Position numbers and translations under genes: made by a program. A DNA stretch of 64,000 nucleotides. It comes from Candidatus Accumulibacter aalborgensis (GTDB taxonomy: Bacteria > Pseudomonadota > Gammaproteobacteria > Burkholderiales > Rhodocyclaceae). This document shows, in pieces, positions 27,070 through 34,744 of this stretch; position 1 is the first letter of the stretch; every line of letters starts with the position of its first letter. Location of the stretch: positions 1 to 64,000 of the forward strand of contig NZ_FLQX01000129.1 in the NCBI RefSeq assembly GCF_900089955.1, given 5' to 3'. The notes beneath the pieces were generated by a model. That model searched no databases, was not told the origin of the DNA, and saw only the letters and a program-made list of their open reading frames with translations.

Positions 27070-28118
27070 GCGGCAAGTTCCTCACAATCGCCCGCGCCTG
27101 CTCCCGGTGTTGCCGGATCGCTGGCCGCGTAGGGCAGGTGCTCGTGCTGTGCCGCGAGAGCAGCAAAAAAGTCATTCACTGCCTGGCGTTGCAGATCGAC
27201 GGTCGGCAACTGATTCATCATGTGCCGGAAAGCCGCCGAACCGACCAATCCTCGGGTGTACCAGGAGATATGCTTGCGCGCGATGCGCATGCCGGTGTCG
27301 CTGCCGTAAAACAGATAGACGTCTTCAAGGTGTTCGAGCAAAACCTGGTGGATCTCGCTGACCAGCGGCGGCGTCAGATACGTTCCGGTTTTCAGGAAGT
27401 GTTCGATCTCGCGGAACAGCCAGGGACGCCCCTGCGCGGCACGGCCGATCATCAGCGCGTCGGCACCGGTGGTGTCGAGAACGAATTTCGCTTTTTCCGG
27501 CGAGTCGATGTCGCCGTTGGCGATGATTGGGATGCGCGCCGCTGCCTTCACCGCCCGGATCGTCTCGTATTCGGCACGGCCGGTGTAGCCGCAGGCGCGC
27601 GTCCGTCCATGCATGGCCAGAGCCCTGATCCCGGACTGCTCGGCAATCGCCAGGATGGCCAGCGCATTGCGGCTGGCGGTGTCCCAGCCAGTGCGGATCT
27701 TGAGCGTCACCGCTGTGTTCGGGACGGCATTGACGACGGCTCCCAGAATCCGGGCGACCAGCGGTTCATCCTTGAGCAGCGCAGATCCCGCCATGACGTG
27801 GCAGATTTTCTTGGCCGGGCAGCCCATGTTGATGTCGATGATCTGGGCGCCACGGTCGACGTTGTAACGCGCCGCATCGGCCATCATCGACGGACTGGCG
27901 CCGGCGATCTGGACCGAGATCGGCGCCATCTCGCCATCATGTCTGGCACGTCGTTGGGTCTTCGCGCTGCCGTAGAGCAGCGAGTTCGAGGTCACCATCT
28001 CGGACACGGCCAGGCCGGCACCCATTCTCTTGCAGAGTTGTCGGAAAGGACGATCGGTCACACCTGCCATCGGTGCGACAAAGAGGTTGTTGCGAAGGGA
28101 AAAGTCGAGAAATTCCAT
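27066..28118 (-). CDS. dusB: tRNA-dihydrouridine synthase B
   Basis: The 350-residue FMN enzyme reduces uridine to dihydrouridine in tRNA. It has FVAPMAGVTDRPFRQLCKRMG at the N-terminus, the active-site Cys in INMGCPAKKI, LKIRTGWD, MHGRTRACGYTG, ANGDIDS and the FMN phosphate-binding DALMIGRAAQGRPWLF. ATG 28118 fits the family; the longer frame adds eight unrelated residues. It is coupled to fis by a four-base overlap. Confidence 0.96.
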   Translation of the reverse strand: MEFLDFSLRNNLFVAPMAGVTDRPFRQLCKRMGAGLAVSEMVTSNSLLYGSAKTQRRARHDGEMAPISVQIAGASPSMMADAARYNVDRGAQIIDINMGCPAKKICHVMAGSALLKDEPLVARILGAVVNAVPNTAVTLKIRTGWDTASRNALAILAIAEQSGIRALAMHGRTRACGYTGRAEYETIRAVKAAARIPIIANGDIDSPEKAKFVLDTTGADALMIGRAAQGRPWLFREIEHFLKTGTYLTPPLVSEIHQVLLEHLEDVYLFYGSDTGMRIARKHISWYTRGLVGSAAFRHMMNQLPTVDLQRQAVNDFFAALAAQHEHLPYAASDPATPGAGAGDCEELAA

Positions 28119-28374
28119 GGCTGTACGTGCCGGGCGTGGCAAGGCAAGACGCGGATTCTACCGCGATTGCCGCCCAAAAAACAGACACCGCTGGCTGTCT
28201 GGCACGATGACCTGCGCCTGTCGCCGACTTTCAGCGAAACAAATCGCTGACTGGCCGGACCCCGGACTGTGGGCATGAAACGGCGATCTTGAGAAAACCA
28301 TTCGACTCCGGCGCCTACCGTTGGTATTCTGAGCAGCGTAGCGTCTTTTATATCCTCACACTGGAGCACTCAAA

Positions 28375-28758
28375 TTGGGCAAGAAGCTTTACGTCGGAAA
28401 CCTGGGCTATAACGTTGACAAGAGCGACCTCGAAAAAATGTTCGCCGCGCACGGCACAGTTGCCTCCGCGCAGGTGATCACCGATCGCGAAACAGGACGC
28501 TCGAAGGGCTTCGGCTTTGTCGAGATGGGCACCGATCAGGAGGCGCAGGCGGCCATCGCGGCGCTCGCGGGCAAGAGCCTTGACGGCCGCAACCTGACCG
28601 TCAATGAAGCACGTCCCCAGGAAGGTCGCAGTGGTGGCGGCGGTGGCGGCGGTTTCGGTGGCGCCCGCCGCGGTGGCGGTGGTGGCGGTGGTGGGGGGGG
28701 CGGCTTTGGTAGTGGCGGTCGTGGCGGTGCGGGTGGCGGTGGGGGCACCCGCTACTGA
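28375..28758 (+). CDS. Glycine-rich RRM RNA-binding protein
   Basis: The 127-residue protein has one RRM domain (about 1-80) with RNP2 KLYVGNLGYNV and RNP1 KGFGFVEM, followed by a low-complexity glycine tail with Arg and Phe residues (GGFGGARRGG type). Such proteins resemble cold-inducible Rbp proteins of cyanobacteria and are found in many betaproteobacteria; they probably bind single-stranded RNA. The start is TTG 28375 with TGGAG upstream. The Gly tail is encoded by GGT/GGC-rich repeats prone to length change. Confidence 0.9.
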   Translation: MGKKLYVGNLGYNVDKSDLEKMFAAHGTVASAQVITDRETGRSKGFGFVEMGTDQEAQAAIAALAGKSLDGRNLTVNEARPQEGRSGGGGGGGFGGARRGGGGGGGGGGGFGSGGRGGAGGGGGTRY

Positions 28759-28862
28759 TTCCCTCGGTCGCCGACCCCCGACGTCGGTGTTTGGCGGCTT
28801 GACGCGACCGTATCCAGATTTCCACCGGTGTAGCCGCGGCTGCGGCAATGAGAGGACACGTC

Positions 28863-29042
28863 TTGGCAAAACCCAATTATCAGTTTGAAAAGCGTCAGCG
28901 AGAGCTTGAGAAGAAGAGGAAGCAGGAAGAAAAGCGGCAGCGCGAACTCGCCGCCAAGAGCCAGCCGGAGGGCAGCGCCTCCGAAGGCGCGGCCGAAGCA
29001 CCTGAGTCGACCGAAGCCGGCGGTTCAGGGACGCCAAGCTGA
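28863..29042 (+). CDS. Small charged hypothetical protein
   Basis: The likely product of 59 residues starts at TTG 28863, seven bases after GAGAGG, and reads (M)AKPNYQFEKRQRELEKKRKQ. The first half is a highly charged Lys/Arg/Glu helix and the second half is acidic and Ala/Gly-rich. This is a small conserved hypothetical family that I associate with betaproteobacteria; its function is unknown. It lies about 100 bases after the RRM gene, so it may share its transcript. Confidence 0.65.
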   Translation: MAKPNYQFEKRQRELEKKRKQEEKRQRELAAKSQPEGSASEGAAEAPESTEAGGSGTPS

Positions 29043-29149
29043 CGGAGGCGACAGGTTCGAACATTGAGCGGGGTTATTGACCGCGGTTGACAGGCCTGGT
29101 CGGGCCAGAGATACTCGCCCGCACTTCCGTGGACTTCCCCCCAGCGCCA

Positions 29150-29545
29150 ATGCAAGGTCCGGCTCACCCTTCCAACCGTTCGTTCGGCACCCTGTTTGTC
29201 GTCGTCTTCGCCTTGGCCGGCGGCTATCTCTGGTGGCGACACCTGGCCGGGCACGAGTGGTTTTTTGTCGCGGCCGGTCTGCTCTTGCTGGTCACGCTGA
29301 CCGCCCCCGATTGGCTGGCGCCGTTCAACCGCGCCTGGATGAAGCTGGCGGAACTGCTCAATCGCGTCGTTTCGCCGCTGGTCCTCGGCCTCCTCTTTTT
29401 CGGTCTTTTCACGCCGATTGCCTGGGGAATGCGGCTGGCCGGCCGTGATGCGATGAAGCGGCGATTCGAACCGGAAGCAAGCAGCTATTGGCAGGATCGC
29501 GACCCGCCCGGGCCCGATCCCGACGGCCTGCACAACCAGTTCTGA
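29150..29545 (+). CDS. SxtJ-like membrane protein
   Basis: The 131-residue protein has three hydrophobic segments (about 12-28, 36-52 and 75-95) and a hydrophilic tail with MKRRFEPEASSYWQDRDPP. This pattern is that of SxtJ-type proteins, first named in cyanobacterial saxitoxin clusters but widespread next to carbamoyltransferases. Its role is not known. It is followed within 12 bases by a DUF5989 gene and then a NodU-type carbamoyltransferase, the conserved trio order. Confidence 0.75.
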   Translation: MQGPAHPSNRSFGTLFVVVFALAGGYLWWRHLAGHEWFFVAAGLLLLVTLTAPDWLAPFNRAWMKLAELLNRVVSPLVLGLLFFGLFTPIAWGMRLAGRDAMKRRFEPEASSYWQDRDPPGPDPDGLHNQF

Positions 29546-29556
29546 CAGGAAGCAAG

Positions 29557-29706
29557 ATGGGATTCATCGGCGAGTTATGGCAGTTTCTCAAGGTGCGCAA
29601 GAAGTTCTGGATGCTGCCGATCATCATCGTGATGGTTCTCCTCGGCGGGCTGCTGGTCCTGGCGCAGGGTTCGGTGATCGCACCGTTCATCTACACCCTG
29701 TTCTGA
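29557..29706 (+). CDS. DUF5989 small membrane protein (SxtK-like)
   Basis: The 49-residue protein reads MGFIGELWQFLKVRKKFWM followed by one TM helix and ends IAPFIYTLF, the full pattern of the DUF5989 family. AGGA lies eight bases upstream. It sits three bases before the carbamoyltransferase start. Its conserved place in this cluster suggests that it helps anchor or pair with SxtJ-like and carbamoyltransferase proteins, which is an inference. Confidence 0.8.
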   Translation: MGFIGELWQFLKVRKKFWMLPIIIVMVLLGGLLVLAQGSVIAPFIYTLF

Positions 29707-29709
29707 ACG

Positions 29710-31545
29710 ATGCGCGTTCTCGGGCTATCCGCCTATTATCATGATGCGGCGGCGGCTGTCGTCGTCGACGGGAGAATCGTCGCCGCCGCGCAGGAGGAAC
29801 GCTTCAGCCGAATCAAGCACGACCCCGCGTTTCCTGTAAACGCAGCGCGAGCGTGCCTCGAACTCGCCGGGCTACAGCCGGCCGAGATTGATCTGGTGGC
29901 CTTTTACGACAAGCCCTTCCTCAAGTTCGAGCGTTTGCTCGAAACGTATCTGGCTTTCGCCCCGCGCGGCTTTACCTCGTTCCGGCATGCGCTGCCGCTG
30001 TGGCTGAAGGAAAAGCTGTTCCAGAAAAGCATGCTCGTCAAGGAGTTGTCGCAGTTGGACGAGGACGTCGACTGGGCGCCGCGTCTGCTCTTCTCCGAGC
30101 ATCACCTCAGCCATGCGGCGAGCGCGTTCTTCCCGTCGCCGTTCGCCCGGGCGGCGGTGCTCACCATGGACGGTGTCGGCGAGTGGACGACCACCTCGCT
30201 GGCGATCGGCTCGGGAGCCGACCTCAAGGTGATCCGGGAGATTCATTTCCCGCATTCGCTAGGGCTTCTCTATTCCGCATTCACCTATTACACCGGCTTC
30301 AAGGTCAACTCCGGCGAGTACAAGGTGATGGGTCTGGCACCCTACGGCGAACCGAAGTACGCGGCGCTGATCCTTGAACACCTGATCGACGTCAAGGAAG
30401 ACGGCAGCTTCCGCCTCAACCTTGACTACTTCGATTACTGCACTGGGCTGACGATGACCAACCGTCGCTTCGACGCCTTGTTTGGCGGCCCGCCGCGCAA
30501 GGCGGACGAAGCGCTCGGACAGAGGGAGATGGACCTCGCCGCTTCGGTGCAGGCAGTCACCGAGCAGGTAGTGCTGAAGCTCGCGCAGGCTGTCGCTCGC
30601 GAAACCGGCGAGACGAATCTGTGCCTGGCCGGTGGCGTGGCGCTCAATTGCGTGGCCAACGGCAAATTGCTCAGGCAACGCAGCTTCGCGCGGATGTGGC
30701 TGCAACCGGCGGCCGGCGATGCCGGCGGTTCGCTCGGCGCAGCGCTGGTCGCCGCGCACCTGTACCGGCGCGAGCCGCGACCGTCGAACGGAGCTGCCGA
30801 TTGCATGCAGGGCTCCTACCTCGGCCCCAGCCACGATACCGCCGATAGCGTCCGGCGACTGAGCGCTATGGGCGCGAAATTCGACGTCCTCGATGATGAC
30901 CAGATCGTCGAACGATGCGCCCGAGCGCTGGCCGATGGCCAGGCGCTAGGCTGGCACCAGGGCCGCATGGAATTCGGCCCGCGCGCCCTCGGCGGGCGCT
31001 CGATTCTCGGCGATGCGCGCTCGCCGACGATGCAGAAGCTGCTCAACCTCAAGGTCAAGTACCGCGAGTCGTTTCGGCCGTTCGCTCCCGCGGTCCTGCG
31101 CGAGGACGTGAGTGACTGGTTCGACCTCGACGAAGACAGCCCGTACATGCTGCTGGTGGCCGACGTTCTCGACCGCCATCGCATCGCCATGACGCCCGAA
31201 GAGCAACAGCTTTTCGGCATCGACAAGCTCAACGTGCCGCGCTCGTCGATTCCTGCCGTCACGCACGTCGATTATTCGGCGCGCATCCAGACCGTTCACC
31301 GCGAGACCAATCCGCGCTATCACGCGGTGATCAGCCGCTTCAAGGCACTGACCGGCTGTCCGGTGGTGGTCAACACCAGTTTCAATGTACGCGGCGAGCC
31401 AATCGTCTGTACGCCTGATGACGCTTTTCGCTGCTTCATGGGCACCGAGATCGAAACCCTGGCCGTGGGCAACTGCTTCCTGCGCAAGCAAGACCAGGAT
31501 CCGGCCCTGAAGGAGCGCTACGAAGGGAAGTTCGTGCTGGACTGA
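29710..31545 (+). CDS. NodU/CmcH-family carbamoyltransferase
   Basis: The 611-residue protein has an N-terminal Kae1-like domain (GLSAYYHDAAAAVVVDG, EERFSRIKHD, SEHHLSHAASAFFPS with the metal-binding HxxxH, LTMDGVGEW) and a C-terminal domain (MEFGPRALGGRSILGDAR, YRESFRPFAPAVL, VVNTSFNVRGEPIVCTPDDA). These enzymes use carbamoyl phosphate and ATP to O-carbamoylate sugars or natural products. It shares the SxtI neighbourhood with SxtJ- and DUF5989-type genes. The acceptor is unknown; the downstream SGNH hydrolase hints at a surface glycan or lipid-linked substrate. Confidence 0.92.
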   Translation: MRVLGLSAYYHDAAAAVVVDGRIVAAAQEERFSRIKHDPAFPVNAARACLELAGLQPAEIDLVAFYDKPFLKFERLLETYLAFAPRGFTSFRHALPLWLKEKLFQKSMLVKELSQLDEDVDWAPRLLFSEHHLSHAASAFFPSPFARAAVLTMDGVGEWTTTSLAIGSGADLKVIREIHFPHSLGLLYSAFTYYTGFKVNSGEYKVMGLAPYGEPKYAALILEHLIDVKEDGSFRLNLDYFDYCTGLTMTNRRFDALFGGPPRKADEALGQREMDLAASVQAVTEQVVLKLAQAVARETGETNLCLAGGVALNCVANGKLLRQRSFARMWLQPAAGDAGGSLGAALVAAHLYRREPRPSNGAADCMQGSYLGPSHDTADSVRRLSAMGAKFDVLDDDQIVERCARALADGQALGWHQGRMEFGPRALGGRSILGDARSPTMQKLLNLKVKYRESFRPFAPAVLREDVSDWFDLDEDSPYMLLVADVLDRHRIAMTPEEQQLFGIDKLNVPRSSIPAVTHVDYSARIQTVHRETNPRYHAVISRFKALTGCPVVVNTSFNVRGEPIVCTPDDAFRCFMGTEIETLAVGNCFLRKQDQDPALKERYEGKFVLD

Positions 31546-31649
31546 ATCCTCAATCAGGCGCGGGTCACGCCCGGCAAGCTGAACCCTGCCGGCGGACGAG
31601 GTCAACCCCCTTGCCACTGTAATATTGAATCTTGACGAGACTATCGTTC

Positions 31650-32891
31650 ATGAAAAGATCCACCCTGGTCAACATCCTGCTGGTCGTGGTCAGCGTCCTG
31701 GTCACCGTGCTCGTGCTGGAAGTGGTGATCGAAAAGACACTGCTGACCAGAATCCCGGTCAAGTTCCATTTTGCCCTGCCTTCCGGTCTGGCCGTGCTCG
31801 CCCAGAGTTCGAAAGCGCACCGACTGCCCGAGCACTATGTGGCCCTGGCGGGCGACTCCTACGCCCAAGGCAAGGGCGATTGGTTGCTGCAGGTCAATCC
31901 GGCAGGCAACGAAGCCTTTCATTCGGCGCATGTCCTGCAGCAACTGACCGGCTACGATGTCATCAGCTTCGGCAGGAGTGGTGCGAGTAGCGCCAAGGGA
32001 TGGGTGCGCGAGCCGGTGTCGAAATACAGATACCTCCACGACACAGTAGACAGCGACCTGCAGCCGCCGGCGTTCATCCTCGCCTTCTTCTATGCCGGCA
32101 ACGATCTGTCGGACAATTTCCTGGAGGTGCGCGACAGCTTCATCCCCGACTACGGCGAAGCCGCGCTGCATGACGAAGCGGCCTGGGACCAGTTCTTCAA
32201 CAAGGAAGTGCGCAGGAACCAGGTCGGACCACATGGTTCCGCACAGGTCAATCGTGGCTGGCTGATCACGACGCTATTTCGAATCGTCAAGCGTGAACTG
32301 TCCGGCAAGGATGTCGAGGCGGAAGTTGATCCGGCTGACCAGATGGCTGCCCAGGGCAAGGGCGGCAATCAGGTCGTCGTCGGCGGGCGATCAACGGCGA
32401 TTCCCGGTGGCCTGCAATCGCCGGGGCTCGAGCTTGATCGGCAGCAAACCGAGATCGCTTTCCTGGCCATGGCAAAATCCCTGGCTCGCCTGAAACAGGC
32501 CTTTCCCGTCAGCCAGGTGGTGGTGGTTTATGTCCCGTCGGTGATCGAGGCCTACGCTCCGGGCTCGGACGAGGTGAGCATTTTCAATTCGGTTCCCCAG
32601 CAAGGCAAGTATCTGCAGGAACGCCATTCGGCGGCAGAACTCGCGGCGCGCAGCGATCAAGTGGCCGCTCGCGTGGCCGCTGAAGCGCAGGCGCAAGGCC
32701 TGCCGTTCATCGACACGCGCCAGGATATCCGGGCAGCGAGTGCACAGCACATCCTGCACGGTCCGAAAGACTGGTTGCACTTCAATCGTCTGGGTTACGA
32801 AGCGTTTGCCCGTTCGATCGCCTGTGCTATGGCGGCGAAAAAGCTGTGGCCAGCACAGGCGTGTCCGCCGGCGACTCCGGCGAACGGATAG
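31650..32891 (+). CDS. Membrane-anchored SGNH/GDSL hydrolase
   Basis: The protein of about 413 residues begins with a signal anchor (STLVNILLVVVSVLVTVLVLEVV). The SGNH esterase fold follows: block I ALAGDSYAQGKGDW with the nucleophile Ser, block III FAGNDLSDNF, and the C-terminal DWLHFNRLGYEAFARSIA with Asp and His of the triad. It is probably periplasmic and may deacylate or deacetylate the product of the carbamoyltransferase cluster. ATG 31650 was preferred over TTG 31632. Confidence 0.8.
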   Translation: MKRSTLVNILLVVVSVLVTVLVLEVVIEKTLLTRIPVKFHFALPSGLAVLAQSSKAHRLPEHYVALAGDSYAQGKGDWLLQVNPAGNEAFHSAHVLQQLTGYDVISFGRSGASSAKGWVREPVSKYRYLHDTVDSDLQPPAFILAFFYAGNDLSDNFLEVRDSFIPDYGEAALHDEAAWDQFFNKEVRRNQVGPHGSAQVNRGWLITTLFRIVKRELSGKDVEAEVDPADQMAAQGKGGNQVVVGGRSTAIPGGLQSPGLELDRQQTEIAFLAMAKSLARLKQAFPVSQVVVVYVPSVIEAYAPGSDEVSIFNSVPQQGKYLQERHSAAELAARSDQVAARVAAEAQAQGLPFIDTRQDIRAASAQHILHGPKDWLHFNRLGYEAFARSIACAMAAKKLWPAQACPPATPANG

Positions 32892-32924
32892 TGGCATGGC
32901 GCCAACGGTCATGGCTTCTGGCAG

Positions 32925-33100
32925 ACACCCCCGATCATAAGAGGCATGCCCGTTTCCCCTCCCTTGCCAGGCGCATTCCGGCTTGCACGCCGGAATTGCT
33001 CGATGGGCGCGGAGCATACTCCGCAAATTCCCCATCTCGCCCCCCGATCTCTCCCGCAAGCGGGCGAGGGGCGATTCGCGAGTCGCTCGCGCGACTTTCG
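32925..33100. repeat. Dispersed intergenic repeat, copy A
   Basis: The sequence from TGCCCGTTTCCCCTC through CTCTCCCGCAAGCGGGCGAG to GAGTCGCTCGCGCGACTTTC resembles the element at 58795-58897, with an extra insert here of about 75 bases. Both end in GAGTCGCT-x-GCGCGACTTTC-type hairpins. It fills the gap between the SGNH hydrolase and the LOTUS protein. Confidence 0.65.
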
Positions 33101-33112
33101 CGGTAAGCACGC

Positions 33113-34636
33113 TTACTGCGCACCCTCCAACCAGCGCGCAATCGCCCTCTCCGTTGCCTTGTCGAGCGGCATCTGCTCGCGCAGGCACAAGGAGCGGACG
33201 TTGTTCGCCATCGTGCGGGCCAGTGACGAGGCATCGTCCTGACCTTTGCCGAAGACGTGCCCACGCATCAGCAGTCCGCGCAGGATCCAATTCACGTCGA
33301 GACGGCTGCCGCCATGGCCAGCCTCGCGGATGCGGTCGCGCACCCGCTTGCCGGTCTCCTTCAAGTCGAATGGATGTTCGGCGACCTCCTGAGCAATGCT
33401 CACGAATAGTGCCTGGTAATCGACCGGCCGCAGTAGCGGTATGCCGGATACTTCGTGGATCTGCGTTGCGATCGGCAGCAGATTCTGGTCGGTTCCCCAG
33501 TTCGAGGCACTGCCACTGAGGGACTTGAGGCTCGTCGCCGCGACACTCATGTGCCGATGAGGGTCCAGTACCCAGCCGCCAGAGGCACTCCAGTCAAGTT
33601 GAAGGGCGCCGAGGGGGAGCGCTTCGACGAATTTGCGGAACGAACCCTTGCCGTTCCAGTCGGCGGCGATCGCGCCGTGTTGCGTGGTGATCAGGCTGGC
33701 GATGCGGCTGCAGGGGACCGGCACGTTCGACCTGGCGACTTCCTGCTCGATGAGTCGGGTGATGCGCGTCAGATCGGTGTCCACCGAAGCCGTGGGTGTC
33801 GTCGTTGCCAGTTCAAGAGCGGCGTGGCGGCGCGGATCGTGGATGCTGCCACCACCGGCTGTCGTGATCGCCAGTGGCGTCAGGTTCCATGACTCGACCA
33901 GCCCCCGGAAGCTGCCGTGGCCAGCCCAGGTCGAGGCATCCATTCCCTCGACCGAGGCGAGGACTCTGGCGGCGAGCCTGGCCATGGCGACCGGCACGGC
34001 CGATTCTGCGACCACCTGTTCCACCAGCGTGCGCGCGGCAGCGGCGAGCGCATCGTCATCGGGTTTGCTGACCGGAGGCGTTGTTCCCGGTTGTTGCGGC
34101 AGTGATTCATCGTCGTCCCTGAAGCCGAGCGCCTTGCGCACGAACTCGTCCTGGTCGATGAGCAGATCGGCCGATGCGCGGTAGGCGGCCGATGGAAAGC
34201 CGATCGCCAGCACCGTCGTGCGCCGGTCCCAGCGGCGCAGTTTGCGCAGCACCGGGGTGAAATCGGCGTCGGCGGAAAACACGATGAACTCGTCGTAGGG
34301 GACCTCATGCTGCAACAGATCGATGATGTCGAGCACCATGTGAATGTCGGTGCTGGTTTTTCCCTCGCTGGTCAGGGCAGGGCAGTCGATGATCTCGAAG
34401 CCGGCCAGGTTGAAGGACGGTCGGAAGCGCTGATAGGCCTGCGGATTCAGGTAACAGCGGCGCACAAGAACACGGCGGCGTGCACCGGCGGGAGCGTGAT
34501 CGGGCAGTTCGAGCGCCTCGACGACCCAGTTCATCCACTGCAGCGGCTGGCGGGCAAAGCGATCGGCGATGGTCTGATCAAGCTTCCGTAGCCCGGAATA
34601 CACGTTGTCGAAATCGACGAAAAGTGCGCTTTTCAA
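33113..34636 (-). CDS. NYN-domain nuclease with LOTUS/OST-HTH domains
   Basis: The 507-residue protein starts with a NYN (PIN-like) RNase domain (about 1-150): ALFVDFDNVYSGL and VFSADADFTPVLRKL carry the conserved aspartates. Two OST-HTH/LOTUS-type winged-helix modules follow (about 205-275 and 290-360), each ending in a W-x-G-x-GSFR-x-FVE motif. A third helical region lies at about 410-500. LOTUS domains bind RNA and G-quadruplexes, and NYN domains cut RNA, so an RNA-degrading role is likely. TTG 34636 has AAGGA ten bases upstream; the next in-frame start lacks one. It marks the edge of the restriction island. Confidence 0.85.
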   Translation of the reverse strand: MKSALFVDFDNVYSGLRKLDQTIADRFARQPLQWMNWVVEALELPDHAPAGARRRVLVRRCYLNPQAYQRFRPSFNLAGFEIIDCPALTSEGKTSTDIHMVLDIIDLLQHEVPYDEFIVFSADADFTPVLRKLRRWDRRTTVLAIGFPSAAYRASADLLIDQDEFVRKALGFRDDDESLPQQPGTTPPVSKPDDDALAAAARTLVEQVVAESAVPVAMARLAARVLASVEGMDASTWAGHGSFRGLVESWNLTPLAITTAGGGSIHDPRRHAALELATTTPTASVDTDLTRITRLIEQEVARSNVPVPCSRIASLITTQHGAIAADWNGKGSFRKFVEALPLGALQLDWSASGGWVLDPHRHMSVAATSLKSLSGSASNWGTDQNLLPIATQIHEVSGIPLLRPVDYQALFVSIAQEVAEHPFDLKETGKRVRDRIREAGHGGSRLDVNWILRGLLMRGHVFGKGQDDASSLARTMANNVRSLCLREQMPLDKATERAIARWLEGAQ

Positions 34637-34744
34637 GATGTCGTGTCCTTTCTGTTCAAATCCTCGCCGACGATCCGTTCTTCTCAAGGAGGCCCTCGTA
34701 AGCGTAGTCCTTGACGTTGACGCCCATCGACGACCAGGTCCTCA

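Noticed and set aside
28348..29064. A 238-codon minus-strand frame rich in Ala and Thr
   Set aside because: It is the mirror image of the glycine-rich RRM tail and of the following small gene.
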